Positions 1-11,900 of a stretch of 64,000 bases of DNA are shown piece by piece. The notes beneath the pieces were generated by a model. That model had not been told where the DNA came from. It made no database searches and saw only the letters and a program-made list of their open reading frames with translations. This DNA is from Panaeolus papilionaceus (Eukaryota; Basidiomycota; Agaricomycetes; Agaricales). Position 1 is the stretch's first letter, and every line of letters starts with the position of its first letter. The stretch lies in NCBI GenBank assembly GCA_015501605.1, contig JADNRZ010000003.1, positions 682,001 through 746,000 of the forward strand. Reading direction: 5' to 3'. A program made the translations under genes and the position numbers.

Positions 1-384
1 GCGCCTTCTTCAAACATTCAGAGTGGGAAACCGCTTAAAACATTCGAAAGACCAAGTTCAATATCGGCTAAAACGATCGGGAAAAAGAAGCAGTCAGCGA
101 GGGATGCGATTTTTGCTAATGGGGGTGTGGGTGTTGATTTGAGGGCGCAGAAGAGTAGTGGTGAGGATGCGGCCTCTACTGTAACCGCGCCAACTCCTCT
201 ATCTGGGTTCATGAAGCCTGTCGGTGTCGATGAACCTAAGAAGCCTAGCAGCGCTCAAGATATAGAGATGGGAAGTGGGATTATAAATGGTGCCAGGGCC
301 TCTGCTAAGCGTCCGGTTGATGAGGACGGAGATTCGGAGAAAAAGAAAAGAAGAAAAAAGAAGAGTAACGCTGTTGAATCATGA
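1..384 (+). CDS. 3' end of a lysine-rich, probably nuclear protein (partial)
   Basis: Reading frame 1 is open from the first base to a TGA at 382-384, giving the last 127 residues of a gene that starts outside the window. The visible part is hydrophilic, with Ser, Pro and Lys clusters, and ends in a strongly basic stretch (KKKRRKKKS), a likely bipartite nuclear localisation signal. A second basic patch (KKKQSAR) lies near residue 30. No enzyme motif is visible, so the family is not recognised; a nucleolar or DNA-repair protein would fit the composition, but that is inference only. No intron is needed in the visible part. Confidence 0.6.
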   Translation, partial: APSSNIQSGKPLKTFERPSSISAKTIGKKKQSARDAIFANGGVGVDLRAQKSSGEDAASTVTAPTPLSGFMKPVGVDEPKKPSSAQDIEMGSGIINGARASAKRPVDEDGDSEKKKRRKKKSNAVES

Positions 385-1272
385 TCATTCTGCAGGACAT
401 TTATCGGGATATAATTTTGCTGGTTGGTTTTTGATGGTTTCTGTGGATTCTCTGTTACGATTATAGTGAGTACATTGATTGAAAGTGGACGATTGCTGAT
501 TCATTGAAGAGGGTATTTTTGTGATTTAGGTGGAGTTGTTCCCGTATGCTTTATGCGATGGTGCTGTTTTGTGTTCCGGCGACTTTCTAATCTTGGACCT
601 TGCACATCCCATTTGATCGGGGGGACCTACGATGCGCACGCCATCCGGATCAGTTGCCTTCATCAGCCTGTTCTGTTCGACTGCCAGCATGGTGGTGCAT
701 AGCCCTCGTCAACTCCGTGACACACTGATTTTTAACTAGTGAGAGAAGCAGGCCTTCTCGATCCACTGATTGTGGGTGGCAAACGCTGTGTTGAATTGTT
801 AGAAAAGTTTGATGTTAATCCTGAAATGCATGAAACGAGAGTTTTGAATGCAGTTCAGTGTCTGTTTTCTGACACTCTGATGACCGTGTGTGGACTTTGC
901 AGTTGAATTGCTCTAGGAGACTACTCTTTCCCAGATATCAGTCAACCTTGCAAAACTTGTCGTCCACGTACGAACCGCAGTTGGTCCATTATATTGACAA
1001 TATGTCGGAGTACTTCCCATACCTTGAATTTTGTTATTGAAATAATATCAAGAAAAAGATGGATATGTACAGGGTTCAATAATAAAATATTAAAGGGCGT
1101 GAGTACCAAACAAAAAGGACCTGCGCATCAAATAATGGTTGTGTGTGTTGTTTACGGTTTCCTGATTTGACTCTTGTGCTGGTGACACTCGACTTTTACC
1201 TGCTCAGTCCTCCCATCTTTCCCTCTTTGACTGATACCGTCGACCACGATACTCTCGGAGGATGATAAGAGA
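385..1272. other. Intergenic region upstream of the CRIB gene
   Basis: No coding frame of convincing length or composition is present. The first part should hold the 3' UTR of the partial gene. The stretch just before 1273 contains pyrimidine-rich tracts (around 1205-1235) typical of fungal core promoters. No TATA box is obvious. Confidence 0.5.
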
Positions 1273-2997
1273 ATGATGACTACGACTTCATCTTCAGATA
1301 CTGCTTCATTATTCACAAAGTTCCGGTTTACTAATAATGGGAATGGCAGTTCAAGTGGGAGTAGTAGTGGAAATAAACCACCACCATTGCCACCCAAGGA
1401 CCCAGTTTATCTGCAGCAACGATATAACGCAGCTAATCGTTCAGCTGCTGATATTTTCTCTCCAGATTCACCAATGTCGCCAACACCACCATCCAGAGAG
1501 GGAGTAGGTCAATATGGAAGACACAACACGAGTTCACCAACTTTTAATAATCAGAATCCAAATTCACCTTTTCAAATGGGAGCAGCTCTGGAAAGCGCTT
1601 CGATGAGGAATAGATCTACAACGTCTCTCGCGTCACAGATACCGGGACAGCAACTACAACCTCCACTTCCTGGTCAGCAGCAACCACCGACGCCGGGCCC
1701 AAGCAACATCAACACAGGGAGTAGTGGTAATCGCAACCAGTCGGGATCGAAAAAAGCGTTGACTGCATTCCTCAAGTTTCCAAAGAAGAGCCCACGGAGC
1801 CCTAATGGACCCAATGGGAACGGTGGGGATGATGAGATTCCGCCACCACCACAGGAGGACGAGGGGATTTCGATGCCTTGGAACTTTCAGGTGCGTTCTT
1901 CCTTTCAAAACCTTGCATTACATATTCTTACTAGAATGGTCGCTTTGACTGTACTCAGCATAATATCCACGTTAATGAAACGTATGTACTTTGCCGTGTT
2001 TTTCCTTTCTTTTTCCCGTGAAATCAGGGGAATGCTGATGACTGCCTTGCATTCTGTTATTCGCCTCCTTACTTGCGACTTTCCTACAATTCCACGCATC
2101 CTAATCAACAGTTACGACGGTCTACCTCCATCCTGGTCGACATCTCTCGCCTCAGCAGGCTTCTCAGAAGGTGAAATCGGCGCAATCCAAGCGCGACGTA
2201 TTGCTGGCGCACGATCACCTCCAGACCTACGATATCTATACAACGAACGACCTCTCACTCCCGCTGCTGCTACAGCTTTCAACACACCATGGGGCGCGGC
2301 CGCCGTTTTCACACCTCCTGGCAGTACGGCGTCGGGTTCATCGTCATCACAACCGCCAGCACAGTTCGCGACGACACCCAATGGTGTCCCTATCCTCACA
2401 AACCCTACACCTCGCTCCACATCTCTCAGAGGAGGCGCCGCTACTAATCCGAACACCCCTGGACTTTCAACTTCTGCGCCTTCAGGGTCGTTTTCTGATC
2501 AGCAAAGTAGACCGCCTGTTCCTACGATACCGCATCAGCTTTCGAACTCATCGTCCAATCCTTCGATAAGGAGTGCTGCAGGAAGTGTAGCGGGCTTAAG
2601 AAAGCCTCCTCCGCCAACGAGGAGACCGCCGAGCCCTACCGAGCCTGGTTTGAATAGGAGTAACGGGTATGCGGGGTATGGGGCTGGAAATGGTTATGGC
2701 CACAAGCCTAATCAGCCGTCGGGATCCACGTTTACGAGTAGCGATGAGGATATGTGCGTGTTTCTTCCTCTTGTGCATTATTCCTTTCGTTTTCCTCTTT
2801 CTTTTTCCTCTTTTCGCTATCACTCTTTCCAAAATTCCTCGTTGGGTCCCTCGATTCGTCTCTATGTTCTTTCCAACAGGGTATCATCACCCGACCTCGT
2901 GTCGCATGTGTTTAGACGTGGCAGGACGGTTGACGAGGTGGTGCGAGCAGAACTCGCTTTTTCGGGGTTGGATATCATAAAAATCACACTTTTTTGA
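1273..2997 (+). CDS. CRIB/p21-Rho-binding domain protein
   Basis: A proline- and serine-rich protein carries a CRIB (PBD) domain that would bind GTP-loaded Cdc42 or Rac. I read exons 1273-1890, 1959-1981, 2112-2753 and 2880-2997. Introns start GTGCGT, GTATGT and GTGCGT and end CAG. Splicing joins GISMPWNFQ to HNIHVNETYDGLPPSW, the canonical ISxPxxFxHxxHV core, followed by a helix like the autoinhibitory segment of PAK kinases. N-terminal poly-Pro (PPPLPPK) and a later PPPPTRRPPSP look like SH3 ligands. No kinase domain follows in frame; a PAK-like kinase begins 395 bp downstream as a separate frame. The ATG at 1273 is the first that opens the frame. The last exon is the weakest part of the model. 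Function as a Rho-GTPase effector is inferred from the domain. Confidence 0.72.
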   Translation: MMTTTSSSDTASLFTKFRFTNNGNGSSSGSSSGNKPPPLPPKDPVYLQQRYNAANRSAADIFSPDSPMSPTPPSREGVGQYGRHNTSSPTFNNQNPNSPFQMGAALESASMRNRSTTSLASQIPGQQLQPPLPGQQQPPTPGPSNINTGSSGNRNQSGSKKALTAFLKFPKKSPRSPNGPNGNGGDDEIPPPPQEDEGISMPWNFQVRSSFQNLALHILTRMVALTVLSIISTLMKRMYFAVFFLSFSREIRGMLMTALHSVIRLLTCDFPTIPRILINSYDGLPPSWSTSLASAGFSEGEIGAIQARRIAGARSPPDLRYLYNERPLTPAAATAFNTPWGAAAVFTPPGSTASGSSSSQPPAQFATTPNGVPILTNPTPRSTSLRGGAATNPNTPGLSTSAPSGSFSDQQSRPPVPTIPHQLSNSSSNPSIRSAAGSVAGLRKPPPPTRRPPSPTEPGLNRSNGYAGYGAGNGYGHKPNQPSGSTFTSSDEDMCVFLPLVHYSFRFPLSFSSFRYHSFQNSSLGPSIRLYVLSNRVSSPDLVSHVFRRGRTVDEVVRAELAFSGLDIIKITLF

Positions 2998-3391
2998 TGC
3001 TGATGTCGAAAATTGAGACGCTTCACACTTCTATCAATAGCCTCACATCCCCATTCGCCTTGGTGATGGCAGCGTCTATTTCTTCACCGATGTCTCGCTT
3101 GCTGCAGATATAGCCGTATGCCGGTTTTTTTCATATCATTTACCTTGCATTTTCCTCATCTACTGGACTGCTCATGAAGTGAAATATTAACGCCCTCTTT
3201 TCTCCCTCTGCCTCCATATCTTCCCTTGACGCTTAAACGACCTTTTGCGAATCAATAATGGAATCATTACACTTCTTACTCTATCCGCAATATCACCCAC
3301 TTCATCTACTCAATCAATCCTTAAACGATGACATTTGGTCATTCGATTATTCAGGTCAAGCCATGATCACACAAACCACACATTTGCCAAC
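2998..3391. other. Spacer between CRIB gene and kinase gene, with a short upstream ORF
   Basis: Stop codons occur in all frames, and CT-rich promoter-like sequence lies at about 3195-3240. A 12-codon upstream ORF starts with ATG at 3328 and ends with TGA at 3364-3366, 25 bp before the kinase ATG. It could dampen translation of the kinase if it lies in the leader. The region could instead contain an intron if the two genes were one transcript; no convincing splice pair was found. Confidence 0.45.
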
Positions 3392-6300
3392 ATGAACGAC
3401 TCTGTAGCATACCGCATCAACCCCGAGGACGAACCGGTACCCCCAGTACCTTCGATGCATCGGCCCGCCATGCCAGGAACGAGAAGTCGGACAAATTCCA
3501 ATGCATCGCAGTCTCGAAATGGTCTTGGGCATGGTCATTCGCATTCGAATCCTCTTGTACAATATGGACACGGGCATGGACATGGACCAGGCCATTCAGC
3601 ATCGCATTCTATTGCTCATTCATTGAGCACATCACAAATGTCACATTCGGGCGCGAGAAGTCATGAGGATACACAGCTTGCACTGCATCCTCTGCGGATA
3701 GGATCTGAAAGCGAGTTGAGCGTCGCGAGTGGCAGCACGGGTGGTAGTGGGGGGCATAAGGGAGGTGCGATGACGATGGGGATGGTGTTGATGACCAAGA
3801 CCATGATGGGGAGTAAAGATAGTGATGCGGGGACCGTATTGGGCGTGCCTGTCAGTGTGAGTGGGAGCGTGTCGACGTTGGAGGGGTATGGTAATGGGCT
3901 GGCTGGCGGAGGGAGAAAGTGGAAGGTTGTGAATGATGTGGGCAGGAGAAGCGAAGAGACAGCAGAGGATTCTGGAGTGGGATTGGGTGTGGGGAGCAAT
4001 GAAGGTGGAGAGAGTAGTGCGAAGTCAATAGAGGTCGTCAAGGAAAAGGAAAAGACGATTAGCAAGAAGCCTAGTTTGTGGGGGGGCAAAATACCCAAGA
4101 CCAAGAGCAAGGCGAAGCTAAAACCTGGAGCGGGAGAGGGCACAGAGGATTGGGTCATGCCCGCTGTCCCTGGAACTCAAATTTCTCCATCGAGTACAAA
4201 CCTTTTACCTGGCCCATCATCATCGAGTTCGCATGGTAATCATAGCGTGAGTGGCCATGCATCGGGGTCTGGGACCGCGTTCTCGAGCTTCAAGAGCTCA
4301 ACGAGTCAGCTTGCGGCTTCTACGTCATCGTCACTCGCTGCTGCTGGCAGCACACTGGCTGGAAAGTCGCAGTTGTTGGTTGGCGCTGTGTGGAGTGGTG
4401 CAGGAAGAGTTGGAGGGAAGCTAAGAGGAAGTATCAAGGACAAGAGCGGAAGAGATAAAGGGAAAGACAAGGGTGACGCGGATGACAAAGGTGCAGAGAA
4501 GGGCAAGGATAAAGCACAGGGATTCTTCTCACCTGGCTCCGACGAAGAGTTCATTTCGATGATGCCAGATATGGAAGACGATGTTGACAAGGTTCCAGTC
4601 GCACCTGTCTGGCAACTGTATATGCGTTCTGCCCAGGAGCTCGTTGACAGCCAGGGACAGATAAAAAACGACAGCCAACGTCTAGGTGTTAATGGATCAG
4701 GCAACCATTCATCAACGTCATTGGTGTCTAAAACATCCCAGGGCAACCTGCGCGGTGCTGATCCGTATGGCAAACTGGTGGACAACAAGGCAGCGACATC
4801 ATCCATATCGTTACACAGCGAGAGATCGATCACACAAAAACTCAACGCTCATCCTTCATCATCACAAAACAGTTTACATTCCCTGAAACCGCCTTCAAAG
4901 GGACATAAAGCGAACGCGTCGATCAGCTCACTGAACAGCATTCCTGAGGTTGCGTCCCCCACTAGTCCACCTGAAGATACAACAATTTCGTCTTCGACAC
5001 ATACAGCCAATGACTCTCAAACTCCCGAGTCCTCACCTGAAAAACCACGACCTCCGCCTACAAAGAGAACCGCTGCGTTACCCCCTCGTCTTTCTTTACA
5101 TAAATCTGCCACTTCCTCCGATTTGACGTCATGGAGTCAGGCTCTGCTCTCTGGTATTTCGCTCTCTGGTTCTGGAGATGACGATTTTGGGTCTGGTCTG
5201 GGCTTGGGGCTTGGGTTTGGGATGGATAAAGATAAGATCAAGGAGGGGAAAGGAAAGAGTGACAAGCTGGATTTGTCGTTCAGTCGCGATTTCTTGAGTT
5301 TGGGTGCTAGGCGCGAGGAACCCGAGGAGTATGATGACGGTGATGATGATGATGATGATGAACGGGATGAAGAGGGGGAGAGACAACCGCAGAGTGCACC
5401 AGCAAGTGCGGCGACAACGGCTAAACCTCACAATTTTGCGTATCATCAACAACAGGCATCTGTTTCTTCCGTTTCGAGTGGTTCTGGACCCTTGAAGCCC
5501 CCAACGACGACGTCGGCCACTGCTCCTACAACCCCGGTGCAAGGGAGAAGTCGAAGATCTGGTGCAGCTCATTTGCCAGCATCGAAACCAGCGCCGCCGA
5601 TGGCGCTCCCTCCACCACCATTACCCTTGGGCACCAAGACTAGTAAGCTCAACGGCTCTCAACAAGTCCCGCACCTCAGGACCGACTCATTGTCCAAGGG
5701 CAAGGAAGGGGAGGATGTGAAACAGCACCTACCGTTCTCGCCTCTGAATCTTACCAAGAATTCCAGCGGCATGGGTAGTTTGGCTGGCGCGATGAATGGT
5801 TCGCAATCACAGACTCAGACGCAGGCTGTATCGAATTATGTCGATCCAAGCTCGCTTCTTAGTCCTCCACCGACTGCATGGACCACCCATTCTCCTACGG
5901 CTGTTGGCGTAAATGTCATTTCCCCCTCCGTTCACTCATCTACCGGCCCTGACAGCGCTCAGCTATGGAACGAGATCGAGCGCATGGTTTCTGACGTGGA
6001 TCTGTCAACATTACCTCCAGGCGCACAAGGTGTATTGAGGAGCGCAGGTGTGGTCGGTGGATTTGGCATTCCCTCACCTACACCGGGGCTAGGTAGGGGC
6101 AACGTCCCGCCTCGCTTGCCTTTGGTGGGTAGGAGTAGGAGTGCGGGGAGCGTCAGTACTGGCACAGCAGGTGATTACAACAGCGTAACCTCAAGTGCGG
6201 GCGAAGTCATGATCCTACAGAATGGCAACGGAGGGCAGGGTCCCAGGACCGTCGGTGAGCTAGTTGGAGACTCCCCAGTCTCAGAGGAGCACGAACGGTT

Positions 6301-8559
6301 CAGTAAGCCTGCGTATAGCGAGACGTTCTCACCCACGCTACCTATCACGCCTGAAGCTGCTAGGATGGCCGCTGCTAATGGTAGGATGGAGGTCGCCAGA
6401 GGGGGCAAACAAGGTCACCAGAAGTCTAGGAGCGTATTTGAAGAACAGCAAAAATCCCACTCAAGAAAGCAGAGCAGGACGGGACTGCAGGTGCCGCAGC
6501 GAGGTGATAGGGATGGCGCGACGATGGATGAAGACGACGATAGTGGAAGTGACTATGGGGACGTGCAGAATCCCTCACAGGATGACGATACAGACGACTA
6601 CGGCCCGCCACCGCCACCACCTCCCAAACCCATAGTTATCAAACCGTTCCCTACTCTCAATAACAACGCCCATAGTCGACAACCCTCTGATCACCTCTCC
6701 GTTTCGGGCGAGAGATTTGACGATGGTGAATACAGGAACTCGCAACGTGACTCAAGCAGAAGCAGCTCTTCGACGCTCACTATGACCGGCATGCCACCTG
6801 TTACAATCGTGAGGAAGGTGTCAGTTGCAAGGAGGACGAGCGCCTACTTTACGCAAGTCTCTGGGTCTACAACAGCACCTGCCAATAAGCCACTCGAAGC
6901 CAAGCACGCACCCGGTCACCCCCCATCGTCCCCACTCAGTTCTTACTTTGGGTCAAGCAAGGATTCAGGGTCTTCCAGTTCGCAATCCATGGGGCCACCG
7001 ATGGCTACGCCCATTACCGCTGATGGAACAGATACACTTAGCTCGTCGTTGGATTACTACTTGGACGGCACACAGACTCCCTCTGCGACACCTGACCAAT
7101 TGGCGTTCAGTCGATCACCACCACCACAGCTTTCACCCAAAATCTACAACGTCAATGGCGACCTTTACGACGAGCAAGAACAAGAAGGATATTCTGCGTT
7201 TCCCAGCGAAGAGGAGATCGAGGCGCTTAGAGCCTCGGGTAGACCTACAATTGTCATCAGTGACGAGGCCCTCAATTCAACGCCTGGATTGCTTACAGCT
7301 GCAACCCCTGCCGAGACACCACTTTCGCCATTCCAGAAGTACAGAGGATGGTTGTCGGCTGTTGTGGCTCCTCTTGAAGAGTTCATTGACGAGGCTGTGG
7401 ACCCCCGAGATCACTATCTGGATCTGAGAGAGATCGCAGAGGGTGAGAGCGGGAGCGTGTACGCTGCGACGTTGAATCCAGACACTGCTCACAAGCTTAG
7501 GCTCCCACCACTCGTCAAAGCCAAAGACAATGATGATATAGTTAACCGTCGCATAACGTTGGTCGCCATTAAAAGCGTGGCCATTGTTCCTGCAGGATCA
7601 CCCAAGCTTGTGGATCTACAACGAGAGTTGAGCTTGATGAAAGGTCTGGGGCACGAGAATGTGTTGGGCATGGATGGTGTGTATGTTGATCTTGTGGAGG
7701 ACTCGCTCTGGGTTAGGATGGAGCTTATGGAAAGGAGTTTGGCAGATATTGTGGGGTTGATCGGGGGTGGATTTATGTTGCAGGATAGGATGATTGCTAG
7801 GTTTGCTAGTGATGTAAGTGTCCTTTATATGTGATTCATGTGTTATGCATGGGTGCTTAACGGGTTTATTTTACAGGTGTTGCATGCGCTTGTATTCCTC
7901 CAGGAGCACAATATTGTGCACCGAGATGTGCGATCTGACAACTTGCTCCTCAACAAACATGGGGTCCTGAAGCTAGGTTTGTGATCCCTTGTTCATATTC
8001 TTCTCCATCTTTCTCATAAATCCGTTTTACTTTAGCCGACTTTTCTAATGCTATTCAAGTCACCAAAGAAAACCCTAATCGTGCTGAAAATGTTGGAGTG
8101 GTTTTCTGGCAGGCCCCAGAAGTCCGAAGGCATGCTGGATTTCGCTCATACCTTCCGTCCGGACATTAACCCTTCCATTTACAGACCTCCATACAACGCT
8201 CTCAAAGTCGACGTTTGGTCCCTCGGCGCTACCGTATGGGAGATGGCCCAAACGCAGCCCCCCTTTTACGACACAGGCGTTCTTGCTGATCATTGGCCAC
8301 CTGTTGACCAACCTTCGCTTTACTCACCCGCCTTTCACGACTTTTTACGAAAAACATCGGAGCCTGCGAGCTCGAGGCCGAGACCGATGGACCTTATGAA
8401 AGTATGTTTTCAGGTATATATGTTTTATCTGGTGAACATGTTTAACCCGTTTTGCTGCAGCACTCCTTTATCAATAACGCATGCGGTCGACTTGTCATCG
8501 TCCAGCTGCTTTCTCAGTGTTTAAACATTGAATCGCAGCAATCAGAAGAAGAGTCATAA
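3392..8559 (+). CDS. Very long Ste20/PAK-like protein kinase with DFS motif
   Basis: A predicted protein of 1643 residues has about 1340 residues of low-complexity Ser/Gly/Pro/Asp-rich N-terminus and a C-terminal kinase domain. Exons are 3392-7813, 7877-7976, 8036-8129, 8185-8401 and 8461-8559, which join in frame. The kinase shows the Gly loop (EGESGSVYAA), catalytic Lys in VAIKSV, the alpha-C Glu in LQRELSLM, HRDVRSDNLL, a PAK-type APEV and the DVWSLGATVWEM block. The activation loop begins ADFSNA, so DFG is DFS. The N-terminus has His/Gly repeats near residue 50 and an acidic Asp run at about residue 650 (a GAT repeat at 5340-5360). ATG 3392 is the first in-frame Met. HRDxxSDN is typical of Ste20/PAK kinases; the substrate is unknown. 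The long exon has no breaks, arguing for a working gene. Confidence 0.82.
8130..8184 (+). other. GC-AG intron in the kinase gene
   Basis: The kinase frame must change between the APEV motif and the PPYNAL block. The best splice is a 55-bp intron that starts GCATGC after AAG and ends TTACAG. It restores Arg-Arg-Pro-Pro at the junction and the correct frame. A GT donor at 8122 (GTCCGA) would remove the conserved Val of APEV and does not restore the frame. Confidence 0.6.
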
Positions 8560-8991
8560 CACCACCTGCTTCCCTCTTCAATTGTGCCCTTTCAGTTCTA
8601 ATTATTCGATTTCGGTTTCATTTTTTAACTCATATCCTTCATACCTTATACCCTTACGATTCACACTAATTATTTACTCACTCCATAGCTGTCGTTTCTC
8701 TTTCTGTTCACTTTTGGCGGTACACGGTACACACAGACCCTATCTATATCTATCTCTTTCGTTCCAACCCATCTCGCGTCCCTTTTTACCTCGTTTATTT
8801 TTATGCAAGCATCTCATCGCATATCATATTGACTCTGATATCAACCATTACAATCATACTCCTTTGTTTCTGACCGGATTAAATCGTTTTTAAGATTAGC
8901 ACAGTTTTGATGCAATGCAACGCAGTTCAGCTGCAATCGGACTCTGTACTGTCATTGGTGCCGCTCATGACTGTGTTCGATGTCAATCTAT
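8560..8991. other. Convergent 3' region between kinase gene and UTP10
   Basis: AT- and CT-rich sequence with no coding frame of note; it should hold the two facing 3' UTRs and polyadenylation sites. Confidence 0.5.
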
Positions 8992-11900
8992 CTACAATCC
9001 GTCAATCGTTCCTGCCACGTTCTCCACAGCATCCTTGAGTTTGAACGACTCCTTGACGACCAAGTCATTCTCATCCTCTCCACACTCGGCGATGAATGTC
9101 GCCGTTTCAGCCACAAAACCAAGCAGTTTGCCTCCATGATGACGCCACAAGGTTTCTGAGCTGCTCAGAGCGAACTGTCGAACACGCGAATCTTCCGAGC
9201 GAGTGTGCATGAGGATATCAAGGTTAATGGATTTGAGGATGGTGTCGTCAGTGACGGCCTCAACAAGGGCACCGAAACATTCTTGAAGTTGAGCTTTGCC
9301 TTCAGCGAAATTGAGCCTTGCGCAGACTTCGACCTGTTTTGTAAGCACTGTGGACACTTGGCGGAGTTTGTCATCGCGCCAGAAACCTGCAAAGCCAGTT
9401 AATTCAGCATTTCGAATGCCTCTCATATCTACACACCTGAATCGTCCATGATCAAGGTGTTGGTCAAAACACGAATGACGGAGGACCAAAGAGGGAATTC
9501 GGATGATGATGAGGAAGTGTATCCCTTCAAGATTCCCTCGGAAGGTTGGAGGAGTAAGGACATGTAGGGGACCATCAGGCCCTATTTAACAGTGTGTTAG
9601 ACAATCATATGGAGATTTAAGTGGTCTGGCATACCTTGAAGTAATCAAGTAAACCAAGATAGAGACAGTTGAAAGTGACCCTCCTAGCATTGTCAACTAC
9701 ATTATTCATCGTCAATCACTCCCACCCGGTGCGAATATAACGAAGACATACCTTTGTCACCAGTAAATGCCCAGTCGTAAAGCCTACGGAACAGAGGTTT
9801 GAATGCAGCCTCGTTCAGTTTGACAACGAATTCCTTGAAAGCAGCGACAACTCGGGCTTCAGCCTGGACATAAACGTCAGTTTTATATCTGAGCAAATAT
9901 TGTTGAAAAACCCACCATTTCATCAACTTTGACAACGTCCAAAGCTTCTAAGAAGACCTTGAAAACATTTCGGAGGTTGTCAAGCACAGATGGGCGGTCC
10001 GCGTGTTGCAAAGCCCGAGCAGTGACTTCGAAGAAAGCCGCGACCTTGAACTATATAGAATTTAACATCTTCGTCGACGAATATCCACGAGTCATCACAT
10101 ACCAAATTTCCTGAAGACCCTGTCGCCGCCCACATGTCGAACAAAGTTGGAAGGAGCACTTTTCCAGGGATTCGTTTGGAAATAGCCTTGATCAAGCTTG
10201 ACAGAGCGGTAGATGTCGCGTTGCCGGTGTAGGTGAACTGATCTATGCGCAAGCTGATGACCTGGCCAATTTCGCCGCTACCCCAGAAAGTAGGGATAGA
10301 GGTCAACAAGCCGTGCAGGATGGCAAATGCATCTCCGAAGAGCGCTAGTGGAAGGTTCAGCAGAAGTTTCAAGTAGACGAGATAAAACAAGCCTACCTGT
10401 TTCTTCGCCACGTAGCACAGTGATGCACTGCGTGATGATAGCCCTGAAGAAAGGAATGATGCGTGGACCAAGCTTGACACTATTTCCTACGTCAACAACG
10501 AGCGAAAAGTATAGGGTTTGAGATAAACATACGCCATCGGTGACATCGCAGACAACGCAATTGCTGCAGTAGGCGCTTCCTTGGTGGAAGCCAAGACCTG
10601 AGGAACAAGGTTCGTCAGAGGTCCCTCTTCGCCAGGAGCCATGGTCGAAGCAATGGATTGCAGTGCTTTGAGCACGACCAAGCGGGCTTGAGTGTCCTTG
10701 GTGACGTTGAGAATATCCTTGATCGAAGCCAATATGCTCTTAATGCTTGGTGTGATTTCTGGTCGACTCTTGACAGAAACCTCGGGGAGTCGTTTGGAGA
10801 CGAGTTCCAGAGCGCCCACTTGGACCTATGAGAACAAATTATTAGATTATGTACGCACGAAATTCAGAGAGAGAGAAAGCGCCCGTACTTTGACATCTCC
10901 TGATTGAAGCATCGTCTGCGCAGAGTCCATAAAGTTGACGACTGTCATTCCTCCAAGGATCCTGCTCAAAGCAGCTCTAGACGCCTCAGCAACATCCTCC
11001 GTCTTGGTATCAGTAGTGACGCCGCTAGGAGAAACAGCAAGGGTAATAAGTCGAGATATAACAGAGCTCATAGATGCATCGTCGGGCAGAGTCGTTGAAA
11101 CGGATTTGGCTTTGAGTGCGTAGCCAACAAATGCAATGAGACTCTGGGCACGGCGGCGAAGGATTGTGGACAATGACGCGGCGTGGTCACCTTCCCTATT
11201 TATTAAAGAAACGGGTTTGAGTACGAGGTCACCTGTGACGCAGTAATTACTGACAATGTGCGCTCAAGGAACAGAGTTTCCGTCGACTTGGGGTCGAGAA
11301 TATGTGCAACAAGACGCTTAGCCTCGCCAAGGATCTCATTTGCAACCTACCATTGATCCACTGTGAATTCAAGACGCTTCTAACATCACAGTGGCACTCA
11401 CATAAATCTGCAGCCCAAAGTCAAGGTGTTGGAGGACGGAGATGGGAAGCGAGAGCGTGTTTTGAGCCTCCTCTGCTAATTGTCGTACGACACGATTGGC
11501 GGTTTTCTCTACCAAAAGCATGCAAACAGCGGCAGCAAAGTCTCGAGGACCCAGAACGTCAACAAGGTGAGCGAAGAATCTAGTTTTTTTATTAAAAAAA
11601 ATATCAGCACAATGCAGGCCCACGACTGCAAACAAACGCACTGGTTACGGCGATGACGAGGTACATGACTGGCCGCATCTGTAAACACGCGCAAGAACTC
11701 TTTGGACGCGATGTATAACGCCAAAGAATCGGTGTGGGCTTGTTTGAGGGATGAAACCATGACGGGGACAATGCCTTCGATTGTTTGTTGTACGACTTTG
11801 AAACTGTAGCTATCGTCTCGGTGGAATACATTGGAACCCATGAATGTGAAGACAGGCATGACGTTGAAGAGCACGGAGTCGGGTGCGAGACGGGCAAGGT

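Noticed and set aside
3661..4158. Long antisense open frame in the kinase N-terminal exon
   Set aside because: It mirrors low-complexity Ser/Gly codons of the kinase exon and has no independent signals.
5336..5361. GAT-type microsatellite
   Set aside because: It is in frame inside the kinase exon and encodes an Asp run; it is a coding low-complexity tract and not an independent repeat.
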